Assembly: GCF_900104635.1 (NCBI RefSeq)
Contig: NZ_FNWC01000007.1
Coordinates: 186,001 to 250,000, forward strand
DNA length: 64,000 nt
From: Coprococcus phoceensis
GTDB lineage: Bacteria; Bacillota; Clostridia; Lachnospirales; Lachnospiraceae
Direction of reading: 5' to 3'
In this document: in pieces, positions 17,035 through 26,128 of the stretch
How the letters are laid out: the number at the start of each line of letters is the position of its first letter
How positions within the stretch are numbered: position 1 is the first letter of the stretch
The notes under the pieces: generated by a model
Seen by the model: only the letters and a program-made list of their open reading frames with translations
Told to the model about the DNA's origin: nothing
Databases searched by the model: none
Made by a program: the position numbers and the translations under genes

Positions 17035-19178
17035 CAAAAATGAAGACGGGACCAAGTATTGAAGTGGAAGACTATATTTTAAGCTTTCAGTATATGGAAG
17101 AAAGCCGCAAAGAGCTGGAGATGCTGAAACTTTCCGAAGGAAAGATGCCGCAGAAAGAAGATGAGATTGCGGTTCCTAAATCATACTTAAAAAGGATTGG
17201 AAAGCTTGAAAAGCTTGGAACGAAGCTTTCTTTTACTTTTTTAGATGGAACGACGGAGACATTCACTGTCACAGGATTTTTGAAAGAGCAAGGAAAGTCA
17301 AAAGTATATTCCGTTGTTTTATCTGAGCAGTACGCAGAGAATGGTTCGCAGCTCTCGCAAGTACCATATACAGCACTTGTACGGATTCACAATGCAAAAC
17401 AATACGATCAGACCGGATTTTTAAATGAGATTCGTGACCTCGCAAGTAAGTATGGAATTGAGCGAAAACAGGTGAATGAGAACAATGCATTTTTAAACAC
17501 ACTTTCCGGAGATTCCAATGCTTTGCAGCAGACTGTGATGGTTATAGTGATCGGTATCGGAATTTTATTTGTCAGCGTTCTTGTAATCTACAGTGTATTT
17601 TATCTGTCGGTAATCGGAAGAATTCGTCAATTCGGTCAGCTTTCTACGATTGGCATGACAAGAAAGCAGATTCGGAAAATGATTCGAAGAGAAGGAATTT
17701 TGCTCAGTATGCGTGGAATTCCAATTGGTCTTTTATTAGGGGCAGCAGCGGCGTACTTGGCACAAAGGGATGGATGGGATTGGAAGAACACCATTGTGAC
17801 CGCCATAGGTGTCACGATTGCTGATCTGATCACAGTGCTGATTTCTATTCGGAAACCTGCAAAGCTTGCGTCTGCGATCTCTCCAATAGAGGCGGCAAAA
17901 TATTCCGGGGAGACCGAAAAACAGGGAAAAAAGGAGACAAAAAAACTTTACAGAAAGCTAAGCCCCATACGGCTTGCAAAACTCAATTCTGAGAGGAACC
18001 GAAAAAAATCAATGTTGACGATGATTTCACTCGGAGTGGGCGGTATTTTGTTTATGTTGGGAGCCACGTTTATAGAGGGAACCAGTCTGGATGAGTACGC
18101 AAGAAGCGGAGAATTTTCTTATGGAGAGTATCAGATTGGTTTTTCCTCTAATGCGGTAGAGACGATGGCACATGGAAGAACCGGAATACAGATGAAAAAT
18201 CCATTGAGCTTGGAGTTTATCAAACAGATAGAACAAATTGAAGGGGTGAAAAAAGTACATCGTTTTGAGCGGGCAGAGGTAAAATGGGAGGCAAACGGAG
18301 AAAATGTGGATGATTCGGTAAACACCTTTTCTGAAAAGATATTAAAAGATATGAATCGGGCAATGGGAACCAGTTTGGACTATGCCGAGATGGCACAAAA
18401 GAAAGAACTGATCATAAACAAGAATGATCTAGTGCAGGAATTATTCGGATGGGAGTTTGCAGTCGGGGATAAAATAGAAATTACGTTCTTTAATGGGACA
18501 GAAAATGTCACGGAGGAATTTACCGTTGCAGGGATTCTGCCAAGTGATTATGAGGAGCCATCTCCGAAGTGGCAGTGGCTGATTCTGCCGGAACAAAGTG
18601 TGAAAGAGATTATGGGAAACATAAATCTCACAGATTTGTTGAGTGTATCTACGGAAAAAGAGAAAGAAAAAGCAGTGGGGAAAGCTATCCGGGAACTTGT
18701 GGAGGAGAATCCGCTACTTGCACTGGAGACAATCGAGGAGGAAAGAGACAAAGTGGAAGAACAATTCCACATGCTGCATGGAACGATGCTTGGGTTGTCT
18801 GCGTTTATTATTTTATTCAGTCTTTTAAATCTTTTGAATACACTGATCACCAATATGGTCACAAGAAAACAGGAATTTGCGATGCTGCAGTCCATCGGAA
18901 TGTCGGAAAAACAATTATATCAGATGGTACAGAGTGAAGGAATTTTGCTGGCTGGCGGAAATGTCCTGCTCACCTTGGTGGGAGGAACACTTGGCGGAAT
19001 CGGTATGATTGAGATTATGAGACATTTTGAAGCGGAATATATGCACTATCATTTCCCGCTGTGGTATTTTCTTGTGTATACAGTCCTGCTTGTAGTGATT
19101 CCGATTATTGTGTCGAGAGTTGTATTCTATTTCTTCAAAAAAGAGGCATTGGTAGAACGGATTCGGAACAGTGATTAA
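16980..19178 (+). CDS. FtsX/MacB-type ABC transporter permease, N-terminus missing
   Basis: 732 codons of a large permease. Extracytoplasmic domains alternate with membrane segments: three helices near residues 185-290, one near 345, and three at the C-terminal end (LGLSAFIILFSLLNLLNTL and two more). The usual first transmembrane helix and start are absent: the frame emerges directly from CBASS sequence at about 16985-17000. No start codon with a ribosome site is seen. No partner ATPase is adjacent. These systems export peptides or act in antimicrobial-peptide resistance. Probably non-functional, although the remainder is free of stops. Confidence 0.8.
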   Translation: MVRWQLGNLAKDEQVSCVAKMKTGPSIEVEDYILSFQYMEESRKELEMLKLSEGKMPQKEDEIAVPKSYLKRIGKLEKLGTKLSFTFLDGTTETFTVTGFLKEQGKSKVYSVVLSEQYAENGSQLSQVPYTALVRIHNAKQYDQTGFLNEIRDLASKYGIERKQVNENNAFLNTLSGDSNALQQTVMVIVIGIGILFVSVLVIYSVFYLSVIGRIRQFGQLSTIGMTRKQIRKMIRREGILLSMRGIPIGLLLGAAAAYLAQRDGWDWKNTIVTAIGVTIADLITVLISIRKPAKLASAISPIEAAKYSGETEKQGKKETKKLYRKLSPIRLAKLNSERNRKKSMLTMISLGVGGILFMLGATFIEGTSLDEYARSGEFSYGEYQIGFSSNAVETMAHGRTGIQMKNPLSLEFIKQIEQIEGVKKVHRFERAEVKWEANGENVDDSVNTFSEKILKDMNRAMGTSLDYAEMAQKKELIINKNDLVQELFGWEFAVGDKIEITFFNGTENVTEEFTVAGILPSDYEEPSPKWQWLILPEQSVKEIMGNINLTDLLSVSTEKEKEKAVGKAIRELVEENPLLALETIEEERDKVEEQFHMLHGTMLGLSAFIILFSLLNLLNTLITNMVTRKQEFAMLQSIGMSEKQLYQMVQSEGILLAGGNVLLTLVGGTLGGIGMIEIMRHFEAEYMHYHFPLWYFLVYTVLLVVIPIIVSRVVFYFFKKEALVERIRNSD

Positions 19179-19179
19179 A

Positions 19180-19206
19180 ACAGAGGCGATGCTACATCGC
19201 CTCTGT
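19180..19206. terminator. Bidirectional terminator
   Basis: A 12-bp perfect stem (ACAGAGGCGATG / CATCGCCTCTGT) with a 3-base loop lies between the convergent permease and dehydrogenase genes. T-rich sequence follows on the plus strand and A-rich precedes it for the minus strand. Confidence 0.85.
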
Positions 19207-20139
19207 CTCTTTCTTCCAGTCTTGAATCTGTCCTAATATAATGTTCATGAGACTGGTGCGCGCCTCCACGCTCGCCCAGGCAATATGCGGTGTGATCAGC
19301 AGCTTTTTACTGTCTTTAATCCGAAGGAGCGGATTTGTTGCACACATTGGTTCGGTGCAGAGCACGTCCAGACCGGCGGCTGCAATCTGACCGGATTCCA
19401 GAGCATCAGCAAGATCTTCTTCCACGACAATCGGACCACGGCCAAGATTCAGAAAGATGGCAGAAGGCTTCATTTTAGAAAGCGCTTTCGCATCAATTAA
19501 ATGCTCTGTGTTTGGAGTGAGTGGAGCATGCACGGAAATGATATCGGAGGTGGCAAGGAGTGTGTCAAAATCTGTCCGTGTATATCCGTCCTGTGTGTTG
19601 CTTCCGGAGGTAGAATAATAGATTACATCTGCACCGAATGCCTTTGCAATATCTGCGACCCTTCGTCCAATATTGCCAAGTCCGATAATTCCCCAGGTCT
19701 TTCCATTAATCTGGCAGAAACGCTCTGCAAAATGGGTAAAAATGGTGTCGCCAACGTAGCGTTCCTCTTTTACATAATCATCGTAGTATCTGAGCTTTTC
19801 TAAAAGATAGAACAACATGGCAAATGTATGTTGCGCAACGGATTCTGTTGAATATCCGGCAACATTGCGCCATGCAATATTGCGTCTGTCAAGGTAATCC
19901 TTGTCGAGATTATTGGTTCCGGTTGCAGTGACACAGACGAGCTTTAAATTGCGGGCAGTGCCGATGGTATGCTCATTCACCTGAACTTTGTTCAGGACGA
20001 GTACGTCTGCATCGATCACGCGCGCAGGGACTTCTTCTGAGGAAGAAAAGTCATACTTGACCACTTCGCCCAGTTCCTCATATCCGGATAAGTCGATATC
20101 GTCTCCGATCGTCTTCGCATCTAAAAAAACAATTTTCAT
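19192..20139 (-). CDS. D-2-hydroxyacid dehydrogenase (NAD-dependent)
   Basis: 315 residues from ATG 20139 (AGGAGG seven bases upstream; the longer frame has no ribosome site). The enzyme interconverts 2-oxoacids and D-2-hydroxyacids in the cytoplasm. NAD-binding Rossmann motif GLGNIGRR, substrate/cofactor motifs VTATGTNNLD and LNLGRGPIV, and the catalytic His in ITPHIAWAS are visible. The overall look is closest to glycerate dehydrogenase/hydroxypyruvate reductase-type enzymes, but substrate cannot be assigned. It is monocistronic and shares a terminator with the permease fragment. Confidence 0.9.
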   Translation of the reverse strand: MKIVFLDAKTIGDDIDLSGYEELGEVVKYDFSSSEEVPARVIDADVLVLNKVQVNEHTIGTARNLKLVCVTATGTNNLDKDYLDRRNIAWRNVAGYSTESVAQHTFAMLFYLLEKLRYYDDYVKEERYVGDTIFTHFAERFCQINGKTWGIIGLGNIGRRVADIAKAFGADVIYYSTSGSNTQDGYTRTDFDTLLATSDIISVHAPLTPNTEHLIDAKALSKMKPSAIFLNLGRGPIVVEEDLADALESGQIAAAGLDVLCTEPMCATNPLLRIKDSKKLLITPHIAWASVEARTSLMNIILGQIQDWKKETEAM

Positions 20140-20288
20140 GGAAATATTCCTCCTTCTGTTTTGGTCGTTTTTATTTATTATAGAAAAAACATCGGGAAAA
20201 TGCAAAATGATTTTTCCGTTTGCGATTGGGAGGAAGTGTGATACAATTGTTATGGACTTTTAGAACACAAAAAGGAGCTGAGGAAAAG

Positions 20289-21125
20289 ATGATACAAGAT
20301 ATAGAACCATATGTTTATAATAATGCATATGATCCAAAAGCACCGGATAAAGACAGTTTTGTGCTTTACTGTCACGATATGGAAGTGCTTGTGAAATATG
20401 AAGGGAAAGAGATAGCATTTCCAACATTTGGTGAGTTGGAAAAATTAAATCCAGATATTTATGAGCAGTATACGTATCTGTTTTCAATTGACCAGATGAG
20501 ATTTTATTTGACAGAACATCTCACTTATGATGCAGCAGGTAATTTTCAGATGATACATAAGGAGCAGTTCAGACATGCAAAACCACGGCATCTGGCATTT
20601 GCAGGAATTACGGGATTCCAGCTTTATAATTGGTATAAAAGCAGAAAATACTGTGGCAAATGCGGAAAACCGTTGAAGAAAGATCAAAAAGAGCGGATGT
20701 TATACTGTGAGAATTGTCATCAGATGGAATATCCGAAGATTTCGCCAGCGGTCATCGTCGGAGTCACGGATGGGAACCGGATTTTGATGTCAAAATATGC
20801 GGACCGTGATTATAAAAAATATGCATTGCTTGCAGGGTTTACCGAGATTGGAGAGACGATTGAAGAGACGGTAAAACGTGAGGTGATGGAGGAAGTCGGG
20901 CTGAAAGTAAAAAATATCAGGTTTTACAAAAGTCAGCCATGGTCCTTTACGGATACGCTTTTGATGGGATTTTTTGCGAATTTGGACGGAGACTCGGAAA
21001 TTACATTGGACCAAGAGGAGCTGGCATTGGCGGAATGGTTCGAGCGGGAGGAGATTCCTGTGACAGAAAGAAATATCAGTCTGACAAATGAGATGATTTT
21101 GGCTTTTAAAAATTCCATAATTTAG
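20289..21125 (+). CDS. nudC: NAD(+) diphosphatase / NAD-decapping Nudix hydrolase
   Basis: 278 residues from ATG 20289, preceded by GAGG. NudC hydrolyses NAD(H) to NMN and AMP and removes NAD caps from RNA. A four-Cys zinc ribbon (CGKC...CENC, about 121-142) is followed by the Nudix box GFTEIGETIEETVKREVMEE (about 183-204). The NudC signature SQPWSF then follows. The domain order matches E. coli NudC, with a divergent N-terminal domain as is common in Firmicutes. A longer frame to 20220 lacks a ribosome site. Confidence 0.93.
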   Translation: MIQDIEPYVYNNAYDPKAPDKDSFVLYCHDMEVLVKYEGKEIAFPTFGELEKLNPDIYEQYTYLFSIDQMRFYLTEHLTYDAAGNFQMIHKEQFRHAKPRHLAFAGITGFQLYNWYKSRKYCGKCGKPLKKDQKERMLYCENCHQMEYPKISPAVIVGVTDGNRILMSKYADRDYKKYALLAGFTEIGETIEETVKREVMEEVGLKVKNIRFYKSQPWSFTDTLLMGFFANLDGDSEITLDQEELALAEWFEREEIPVTERNISLTNEMILAFKNSII

Positions 21126-21268
21126 GCGTAATAGTATTGACAGTTTTTTTATAGAAGAGTATAGTAATATTTAGAAGAGCATTTGCGAATTATATCTGTA
21201 TGATTCGTAGGTGCTTTTTGTTTGGGAAAAAATGCTAAAAGATGACATATGATATAGAAAGGGGCGGT

Positions 21269-22135
21269 ATGAGTTATATGAGACCGGGTAAAGTAAAAGA
21301 AGTTGGATTGGATATAGTGGCAGATATAGTAGGAAGTTTTTTTATTGCAGTGGGGGTTTATAATTTTGCGGTCGCGTCCGGATTTCCGGTAGCAGGTATT
21401 TCCGGTATTGCGATTATATTTTATCATTTCTTTGGGATTCCGATTGGTGTTATGACGGCAGTCTTAAATATTCCTATCATTATCATCTGTTATAAGCTGT
21501 TGGGAAAGACTTTTTTGCTGAAATCCTTAAAGACGATGGTGATTTCTACGATTTTTATGGACGTTGTCGCTCCGATGTTTCCGGTATATGAGGGAGACTT
21601 GATGCTTTCCTGCATTTGCATGGGCATTTTTTCAGGACTTGGATATGCACTTATTTATCTAAGAGATTCTTCCACAGGTGGTGCAGATTTCGTCATTATG
21701 GCGATTCGAGTTTTGAGACCACATCTGTCACTTGGAAAGATTATTATTGTATTGGATTTTGCCATTGTACTTACAAGTGGTGTGCTGATCGGTGGAAATG
21801 TGGATAAGATTATCTATGGTTTGATCTCGACTTATATTTTGTCGGTAGTAGTCGATAAGGTCATGTATGGTATGGATGCGGGAAAACTGACATTGATTGT
21901 GACAGAACATGGTCAGGAAGTTGCGGATAAAATTGATGAACTGACACAGAGAGGCTCTACACTGCTAAAAGGAGTAGGAAGCTACTCAAAAGAAGAAAAG
22001 CAAGTTGTGATGTGTGCATGCAGCAGCAAGCAGATGCACATGGTACAAAAAGCGGTAAAAGAAGTGGACAGAGCGGCATTCTTAGTGACGATGGAATCAA
22101 ATGAAGTGCGCGGGGAAGGATTCAAACCGCATTGA
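21269..22135 (+). CDS. YitT-family membrane protein
   Basis: About 288 residues. The chosen ATG 21269 follows AAAGGGG; an upstream ATG at 21242 is weaker. Five or six membrane helices (for example VGSFFIAVGVYNFAVASGF) carry the YitT/DUF161 pattern with conserved Gly and STGGADF. A C-terminal soluble DUF2179 domain (about residues 215-289) ends the protein. Transport function and substrate are unknown. Monocistronic, ending in a strong terminator shared with pepT. Confidence 0.9.
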   Translation: MSYMRPGKVKEVGLDIVADIVGSFFIAVGVYNFAVASGFPVAGISGIAIIFYHFFGIPIGVMTAVLNIPIIIICYKLLGKTFLLKSLKTMVISTIFMDVVAPMFPVYEGDLMLSCICMGIFSGLGYALIYLRDSSTGGADFVIMAIRVLRPHLSLGKIIIVLDFAIVLTSGVLIGGNVDKIIYGLISTYILSVVVDKVMYGMDAGKLTLIVTEHGQEVADKIDELTQRGSTLLKGVGSYSKEEKQVVMCACSSKQMHMVQKAVKEVDRAAFLVTMESNEVRGEGFKPH

Positions 22136-22145
22136 TAATATAGAA

Positions 22146-22170
22146 ACGGGGAAGCGTCACGCTTCCCCGT
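22146..22170. terminator. Strong bidirectional terminator
   Basis: Perfect 11-bp stem ACGGGGAAGCG / CGCTTCCCCGT with a 3-base loop, followed by a T run, between the convergent YitT and pepT genes. Confidence 0.9.
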
Positions 22171-22178
22171 CGTTGTTT

Positions 22179-23396
22179 TTATTTTGCATATAATTTTACT
22201 AATTCTAAAACCATATCTGTTGCGAGATCCATTCCTTCAACTGTGATGTGTTCATATGGTCCGTGATATCCGTGACCGCCTGTTCCAAGATTCGGACAAG
22301 GAAGTCCTCGGAAACTTAGCTGGCATCCATCTGTACCGCCGCGAATTGGAATTACAAGTGGTGTGATTCCGGCAGCTTTTGCGGCAAGTTGGGCATTTTC
22401 AATCAGGTGCATGCAGGTTGCGACCACTTCTGCCATATTGCGGTATTGCTCTGTGAGTGTCAGACGCACAGTTCCTTCACCCCATTTTTCGTTCATGATC
22501 TTTTCAATATGTCTCAAAGTATTCTTTCTTGCCTCGAACAGAGAAGCGTCATGGTCGCGCACAATATAGTGCAGTGATGCAGAGGCAACCTCTCCTGTCA
22601 TACTCATCAGATGATAGAATCCTTCATAATCTTCTGTGTCACGAGGAGTCTCTGTGCCAGGAAGCAAAGAATTGATCTCCATAGCAACAAGGCTTGCGTT
22701 GATCATGGCATTCTTGCTGGAACCTGGATGTACGTTAAAGCCTGTAATTTCAAAATCTGCTTTGCAGGCATTAAAGTTCTCATATTGAATCTCACCTTCT
22801 GTGTCTCCGTCTAAAGTAAATCCAAAGTCTGCATCAAAAATTTCTACATTGAAGCTTTGTGCGCCAGTACCAATCTCCTCATCCGGTGTGAATGCAACAC
22901 AGATCTGTCCGTGTGGAATATTTTCTGTAATGATTCGCTCTAACATAGTCATAATCTCAGCGATACCGGCTTTGTCGTCTGCTCCTAAGACGGTTGTTCC
23001 GTCTGTTGTGATCAGAGTGCGCCCTTTTAAAGAAGGAAGGTGAGGGAAGTCTTTCACGCTTAATACGCGACCGCTTGCTCCGAGTACAAGGTCCTCTCCG
23101 TTGTAATTCTCTGTGATAACAGGTGTGGTATCGTGATCGCAGAAATCAGATACCGTATCCATATGTGCGATAAATCCGAGTTTGACAGCGTTCTCGTAAC
23201 CCGGTGTAGCAGCTAATTTTCCATAGACAAAACATTTTTCATCGACATACGCATTGTCGATGCCAAGTGCCTTTAACTCTTCTACTAAAATATTTGCCAA
23301 ATCGAACTGGCATTGTGATGAAGGAACGGTCTCGCTGTTCTCATCACTTGGTGTACGTACTACGACGTATTTTAAAAGTCGCTCGTAAGCTCTCAT
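22179..23396 (-). CDS. pepT: Peptidase T (tripeptide aminopeptidase)
   Basis: 405 residues, an M20B zinc peptidase that removes the N-terminal residue of tripeptides in the cytoplasm. Metal and catalytic motifs are present in order: GFIAHMDTVSD (His and Asp ligands), LGADDKAGIAEI, FTPDEEIGTG (general-base Glu), and the C-terminal RGGTDGCQLS and GYHGPYEHI. Length matches the family. GGAGATG-type spacing upstream of the ATG is good. Divergent from scrR across a 115-base intergenic region. Confidence 0.95.
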   Translation of the reverse strand: MRAYERLLKYVVVRTPSDENSETVPSSQCQFDLANILVEELKALGIDNAYVDEKCFVYGKLAATPGYENAVKLGFIAHMDTVSDFCDHDTTPVITENYNGEDLVLGASGRVLSVKDFPHLPSLKGRTLITTDGTTVLGADDKAGIAEIMTMLERIITENIPHGQICVAFTPDEEIGTGAQSFNVEIFDADFGFTLDGDTEGEIQYENFNACKADFEITGFNVHPGSSKNAMINASLVAMEINSLLPGTETPRDTEDYEGFYHLMSMTGEVASASLHYIVRDHDASLFEARKNTLRHIEKIMNEKWGEGTVRLTLTEQYRNMAEVVATCMHLIENAQLAAKAAGITPLVIPIRGGTDGCQLSFRGLPCPNLGTGGHGYHGPYEHITVEGMDLATDMVLELVKLYAK

Positions 23397-23511
23397 TGTG
23401 ATACATCTCCTTTTCTAGTGATGTCATTATTATAGACAATTTTATATAGAATAACAAGGGAAAAGTGTGTATAATAGGGGGAGAATAGAAATGTAAAAGG
23501 ATCGGATAGAG

Positions 23512-24504
23512 ATGGGAAATAAAATGACAATCAATGATATTGCGCAGCTGTCTGGGGTGGCAAAAAGTACGGTCTCTCGTTACCTGAATGGTGGAAGCGT
23601 ACGGTATGAGACCGGTCAGAAAATAAAGAAAGTAATTGAGGAGAATCACTATGAGCCGAATGTATTTGCAAGACTGAGTGCAAAGAACAGTCAGATTATC
23701 GGACTGGTTGTGCCGGGATTTAACTCGGTTACAACACCGCGTCTTGTAGAAGTGATTGTGGCATATTTGAAAAAATCAGGTTATACGCCGATGATCATGC
23801 ATACAGGAAATGATTTAGAAGAAGAAGTACGGTGTATGGAAAGACTCAAAAGAATGAATGTAGATGGGATGATGGTATTGTCAACCGGTATCACGAACCG
23901 GCATCGGGAGATTGTAGAACAGTCGGAGATTCCAATCCTGTTTTTGGGGCAACGGTTTCCATATGGGAGTTCAGTTGTATACGATGATTATCATGCAGGT
24001 CTGGATGCGGGAAAATATCTGGGAAGCAAAGGAGTTCAGGATGTAGTTGTATTCTGGGTGGGAGAAGAAGACCCTGCTGTTGGAAAACAGAGAAAACAAG
24101 GTGTGACAGATGGACTGCAGTCATGCCAGGTTCCACAGATCGAGTTGGTGGAGACGACGTTTTTCTATGAGGATGCAGTGAAAAATATGGAAAGATTATT
24201 ACAGGAAAGAGCACTTCCCGATGCAGTTATCTGTGCGACAGACAGAATCGCAGAGGGAGTGTACAAAGCGCTGGCAAAGAGAAATATTGCGATCGGAAAA
24301 GAAGTGTCGGTTATGGGATTTGGCAATTATGAGACAAGTGAGCTTCTGACGCCGCCGCTGACTACCGTTGCATTTGACTGGGAGAACTGGGGAGAAGTCA
24401 GTGCGGAGACGATCATTCAGATGATACAGGGGAAACCGGTGAGCAGAGTACAGATTATACCGTATCATTTGGTAGAAAGAAAAAGTGTAAAACAGGCAAG
24501 ATAG
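23512..24504 (+). CDS. scrR: LacI-family repressor of the sucrose operon
   Basis: 330 residues. The N-terminal helix-turn-helix (TINDIAQLSGVAKSTVSRYL) recognises palindromic operators, and a periplasmic-binding-protein-like domain senses sugar. It precedes scrA and scrB on the same strand. Two palindromes of the LacI type flank the scrA promoter, which is strong evidence for local control. The inducer is probably sucrose, sucrose-6-phosphate or fructose; by context. Ends about 70 bases before the first operator. Confidence 0.9.
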   Translation: MGNKMTINDIAQLSGVAKSTVSRYLNGGSVRYETGQKIKKVIEENHYEPNVFARLSAKNSQIIGLVVPGFNSVTTPRLVEVIVAYLKKSGYTPMIMHTGNDLEEEVRCMERLKRMNVDGMMVLSTGITNRHREIVEQSEIPILFLGQRFPYGSSVVYDDYHAGLDAGKYLGSKGVQDVVVFWVGEEDPAVGKQRKQGVTDGLQSCQVPQIELVETTFFYEDAVKNMERLLQERALPDAVICATDRIAEGVYKALAKRNIAIGKEVSVMGFGNYETSELLTPPLTTVAFDWENWGEVSAETIIQMIQGKPVSRVQIIPYHLVERKSVKQAR

Positions 24505-24570
24505 GTTGTGTGAAAAGAGTTCGGGTTCGAACTCTTTTTGTGTATTTTATACAAAAAAAAGAGTGTATTT

Positions 24571-24665
24571 TTGGAACCGATTCCAAAAATATTTTTTATC
24601 ATATATGTTTATTGACATTTGTTAATGTAGAAAATATAATATGTATAAAAGAAACCGGTTCCAAA
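24571..24665 (+). promoter_or_regulatory. scrA promoter with two ScrR operators
   Basis: TTGACA (24612-24617) and TATAAT (24635-24640) are separated by 17 bases, a consensus promoter. Operator 1, TTGGAACCGATTCCAA at 24571-24586, is upstream of the -35. Operator 2, GAAACCGGTTCC at 24651-24662 (continuing AAAA), lies at the start of transcription. The same half-sites and an 80-base centre distance suggest repression by looping. Confidence 0.88.
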
Positions 24666-24682
24666 ACATAGGAGGTAATAAA

Positions 24683-26095
24683 ATGAACAAATCAGAAGAG
24701 TATCTGAAAATTTCGGAAGAAATTGTGAATGGTGTAGGAGGAATGGATAACATCCAAGGCTCTGCACACTGTGCAACAAGACTTAGAATTGTCTTGAAGG
24801 ACAATGATAAAGCGGATATGGAAAAATTAGAAAATATCAATAAAGTAAAAGGGGCATTTGTGGCAGGAAACCAGCTGCAGCTTATTTTCGGTGCAGGAAC
24901 GGTAAACGATGTCTATGAAGTGTTTGCAAAATATACGCATACAGAAAATATGTCTCTTGGGGAATTAAAAGAAGAAAGTGCAAAGAAACAAAACCCGGTT
25001 CAGGCAGTGGTAAAGGCATTGTCGGATGTATTTATCGGAATTATGCCGGCGCTGTTGGCGGCAGCGCTTCTTATGGGACTGACAGGTGTGCTTGGAGGTC
25101 TGGAAGTTGTTCAAAAATACGATACACTATATGCGATCAATAAACTGGTGAGTCTCGCATCCAACGGAATTTTCTCTATTTTACCGATGGCAGTCTGCTA
25201 TTCAGCGACCAAGCGATTCGGCGGAAATCCGGTGCTTGGTATGGTTGTAGGAGCGATTATGTTAGATGGATCTTTGGCAAATGCATATCAGGCAGCACAG
25301 GGATTGGCGCAGCCGGAAATCATCAGTTTGTTTGGATTCAAGATTGAATTGGTGGGATTCCAGGGCGGAATTATTATCGCGCTTATGATGGGATATGTGG
25401 TTGCAAAGCTTGATGTCTTTTTCAACAAAAAGATACCGGATGTGATCAAACTTTTAGTTGCGCCATTGCTGACGGTGTTTATTTCTACCGTTCTGTTATT
25501 TACAGTTATCGGACCGGTGGGAAGAATTCTTTCTAATGGAATTACAGATGCAATGGTATGGGGAACGAACAACCTTGGAGTATTCGGTTATGCACTGTTT
25601 GCAGGAATTCAGCAGCTGGTAGTTATTACGGGACTGCATCATATTATCGGCGCCGTGGAAGCGCAGCTCATTGCAAGTACGGGAACGAACTTTATCAATC
25701 CACTGATGTCAGTTGCCCTGATGGGACAAGGTGGAGCTGTGCTTGGATATCTGGCAGTAAACTGGAAAAATTTAAAAGCCAGAGAATTGTGTATTCCAAG
25801 TTTCCTTTCTACGTTATTTGGAATCAGTGAGCCGGCAATCTTTGGGGTAAACTTAAGATATCGTTATCCTTTGATTGGAGGATGTATCGGCGGTGCTGCG
25901 GCAGGTGCGTATGTGTATTTCTCAAAATTGACGGCATTTGGATTCGGGACAACTGCTGTTCCGGGAATTGCGATTGCAAACCCGGCAAATCACGGATATC
26001 TGAACTATATTATCGCACATTTGATCGCATTGGCGATCGGAGCGATCTGCACAATCTGTTTTGGAAAAATAGCATGGAAAAAGAGTCACAAATAA
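24683..26095 (+). CDS. scrA: PTS sucrose permease, EIIBC
   Basis: 470 residues from ATG 24683 with GGAGGT upstream. It imports sucrose and phosphorylates it to sucrose-6-phosphate. The N-terminal EIIB domain carries the phospho-Cys in SAHCATRLRI (about Cys30). The EIIC domain with about ten membrane helices follows, including the conserved GISEPAIFG. No EIIA domain is attached, so a separate EIIA (glucose-type) must supply phosphate. First gene of the scrAB transcript. Confidence 0.92.
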   Translation: MNKSEEYLKISEEIVNGVGGMDNIQGSAHCATRLRIVLKDNDKADMEKLENINKVKGAFVAGNQLQLIFGAGTVNDVYEVFAKYTHTENMSLGELKEESAKKQNPVQAVVKALSDVFIGIMPALLAAALLMGLTGVLGGLEVVQKYDTLYAINKLVSLASNGIFSILPMAVCYSATKRFGGNPVLGMVVGAIMLDGSLANAYQAAQGLAQPEIISLFGFKIELVGFQGGIIIALMMGYVVAKLDVFFNKKIPDVIKLLVAPLLTVFISTVLLFTVIGPVGRILSNGITDAMVWGTNNLGVFGYALFAGIQQLVVITGLHHIIGAVEAQLIASTGTNFINPLMSVALMGQGGAVLGYLAVNWKNLKARELCIPSFLSTLFGISEPAIFGVNLRYRYPLIGGCIGGAAAGAYVYFSKLTAFGFGTTAVPGIAIANPANHGYLNYIIAHLIALAIGAICTICFGKIAWKKSHK

Positions 26096-26128
26096 GATAA
26101 AAGTAGAAGGAATAGAAGGTTATATATT

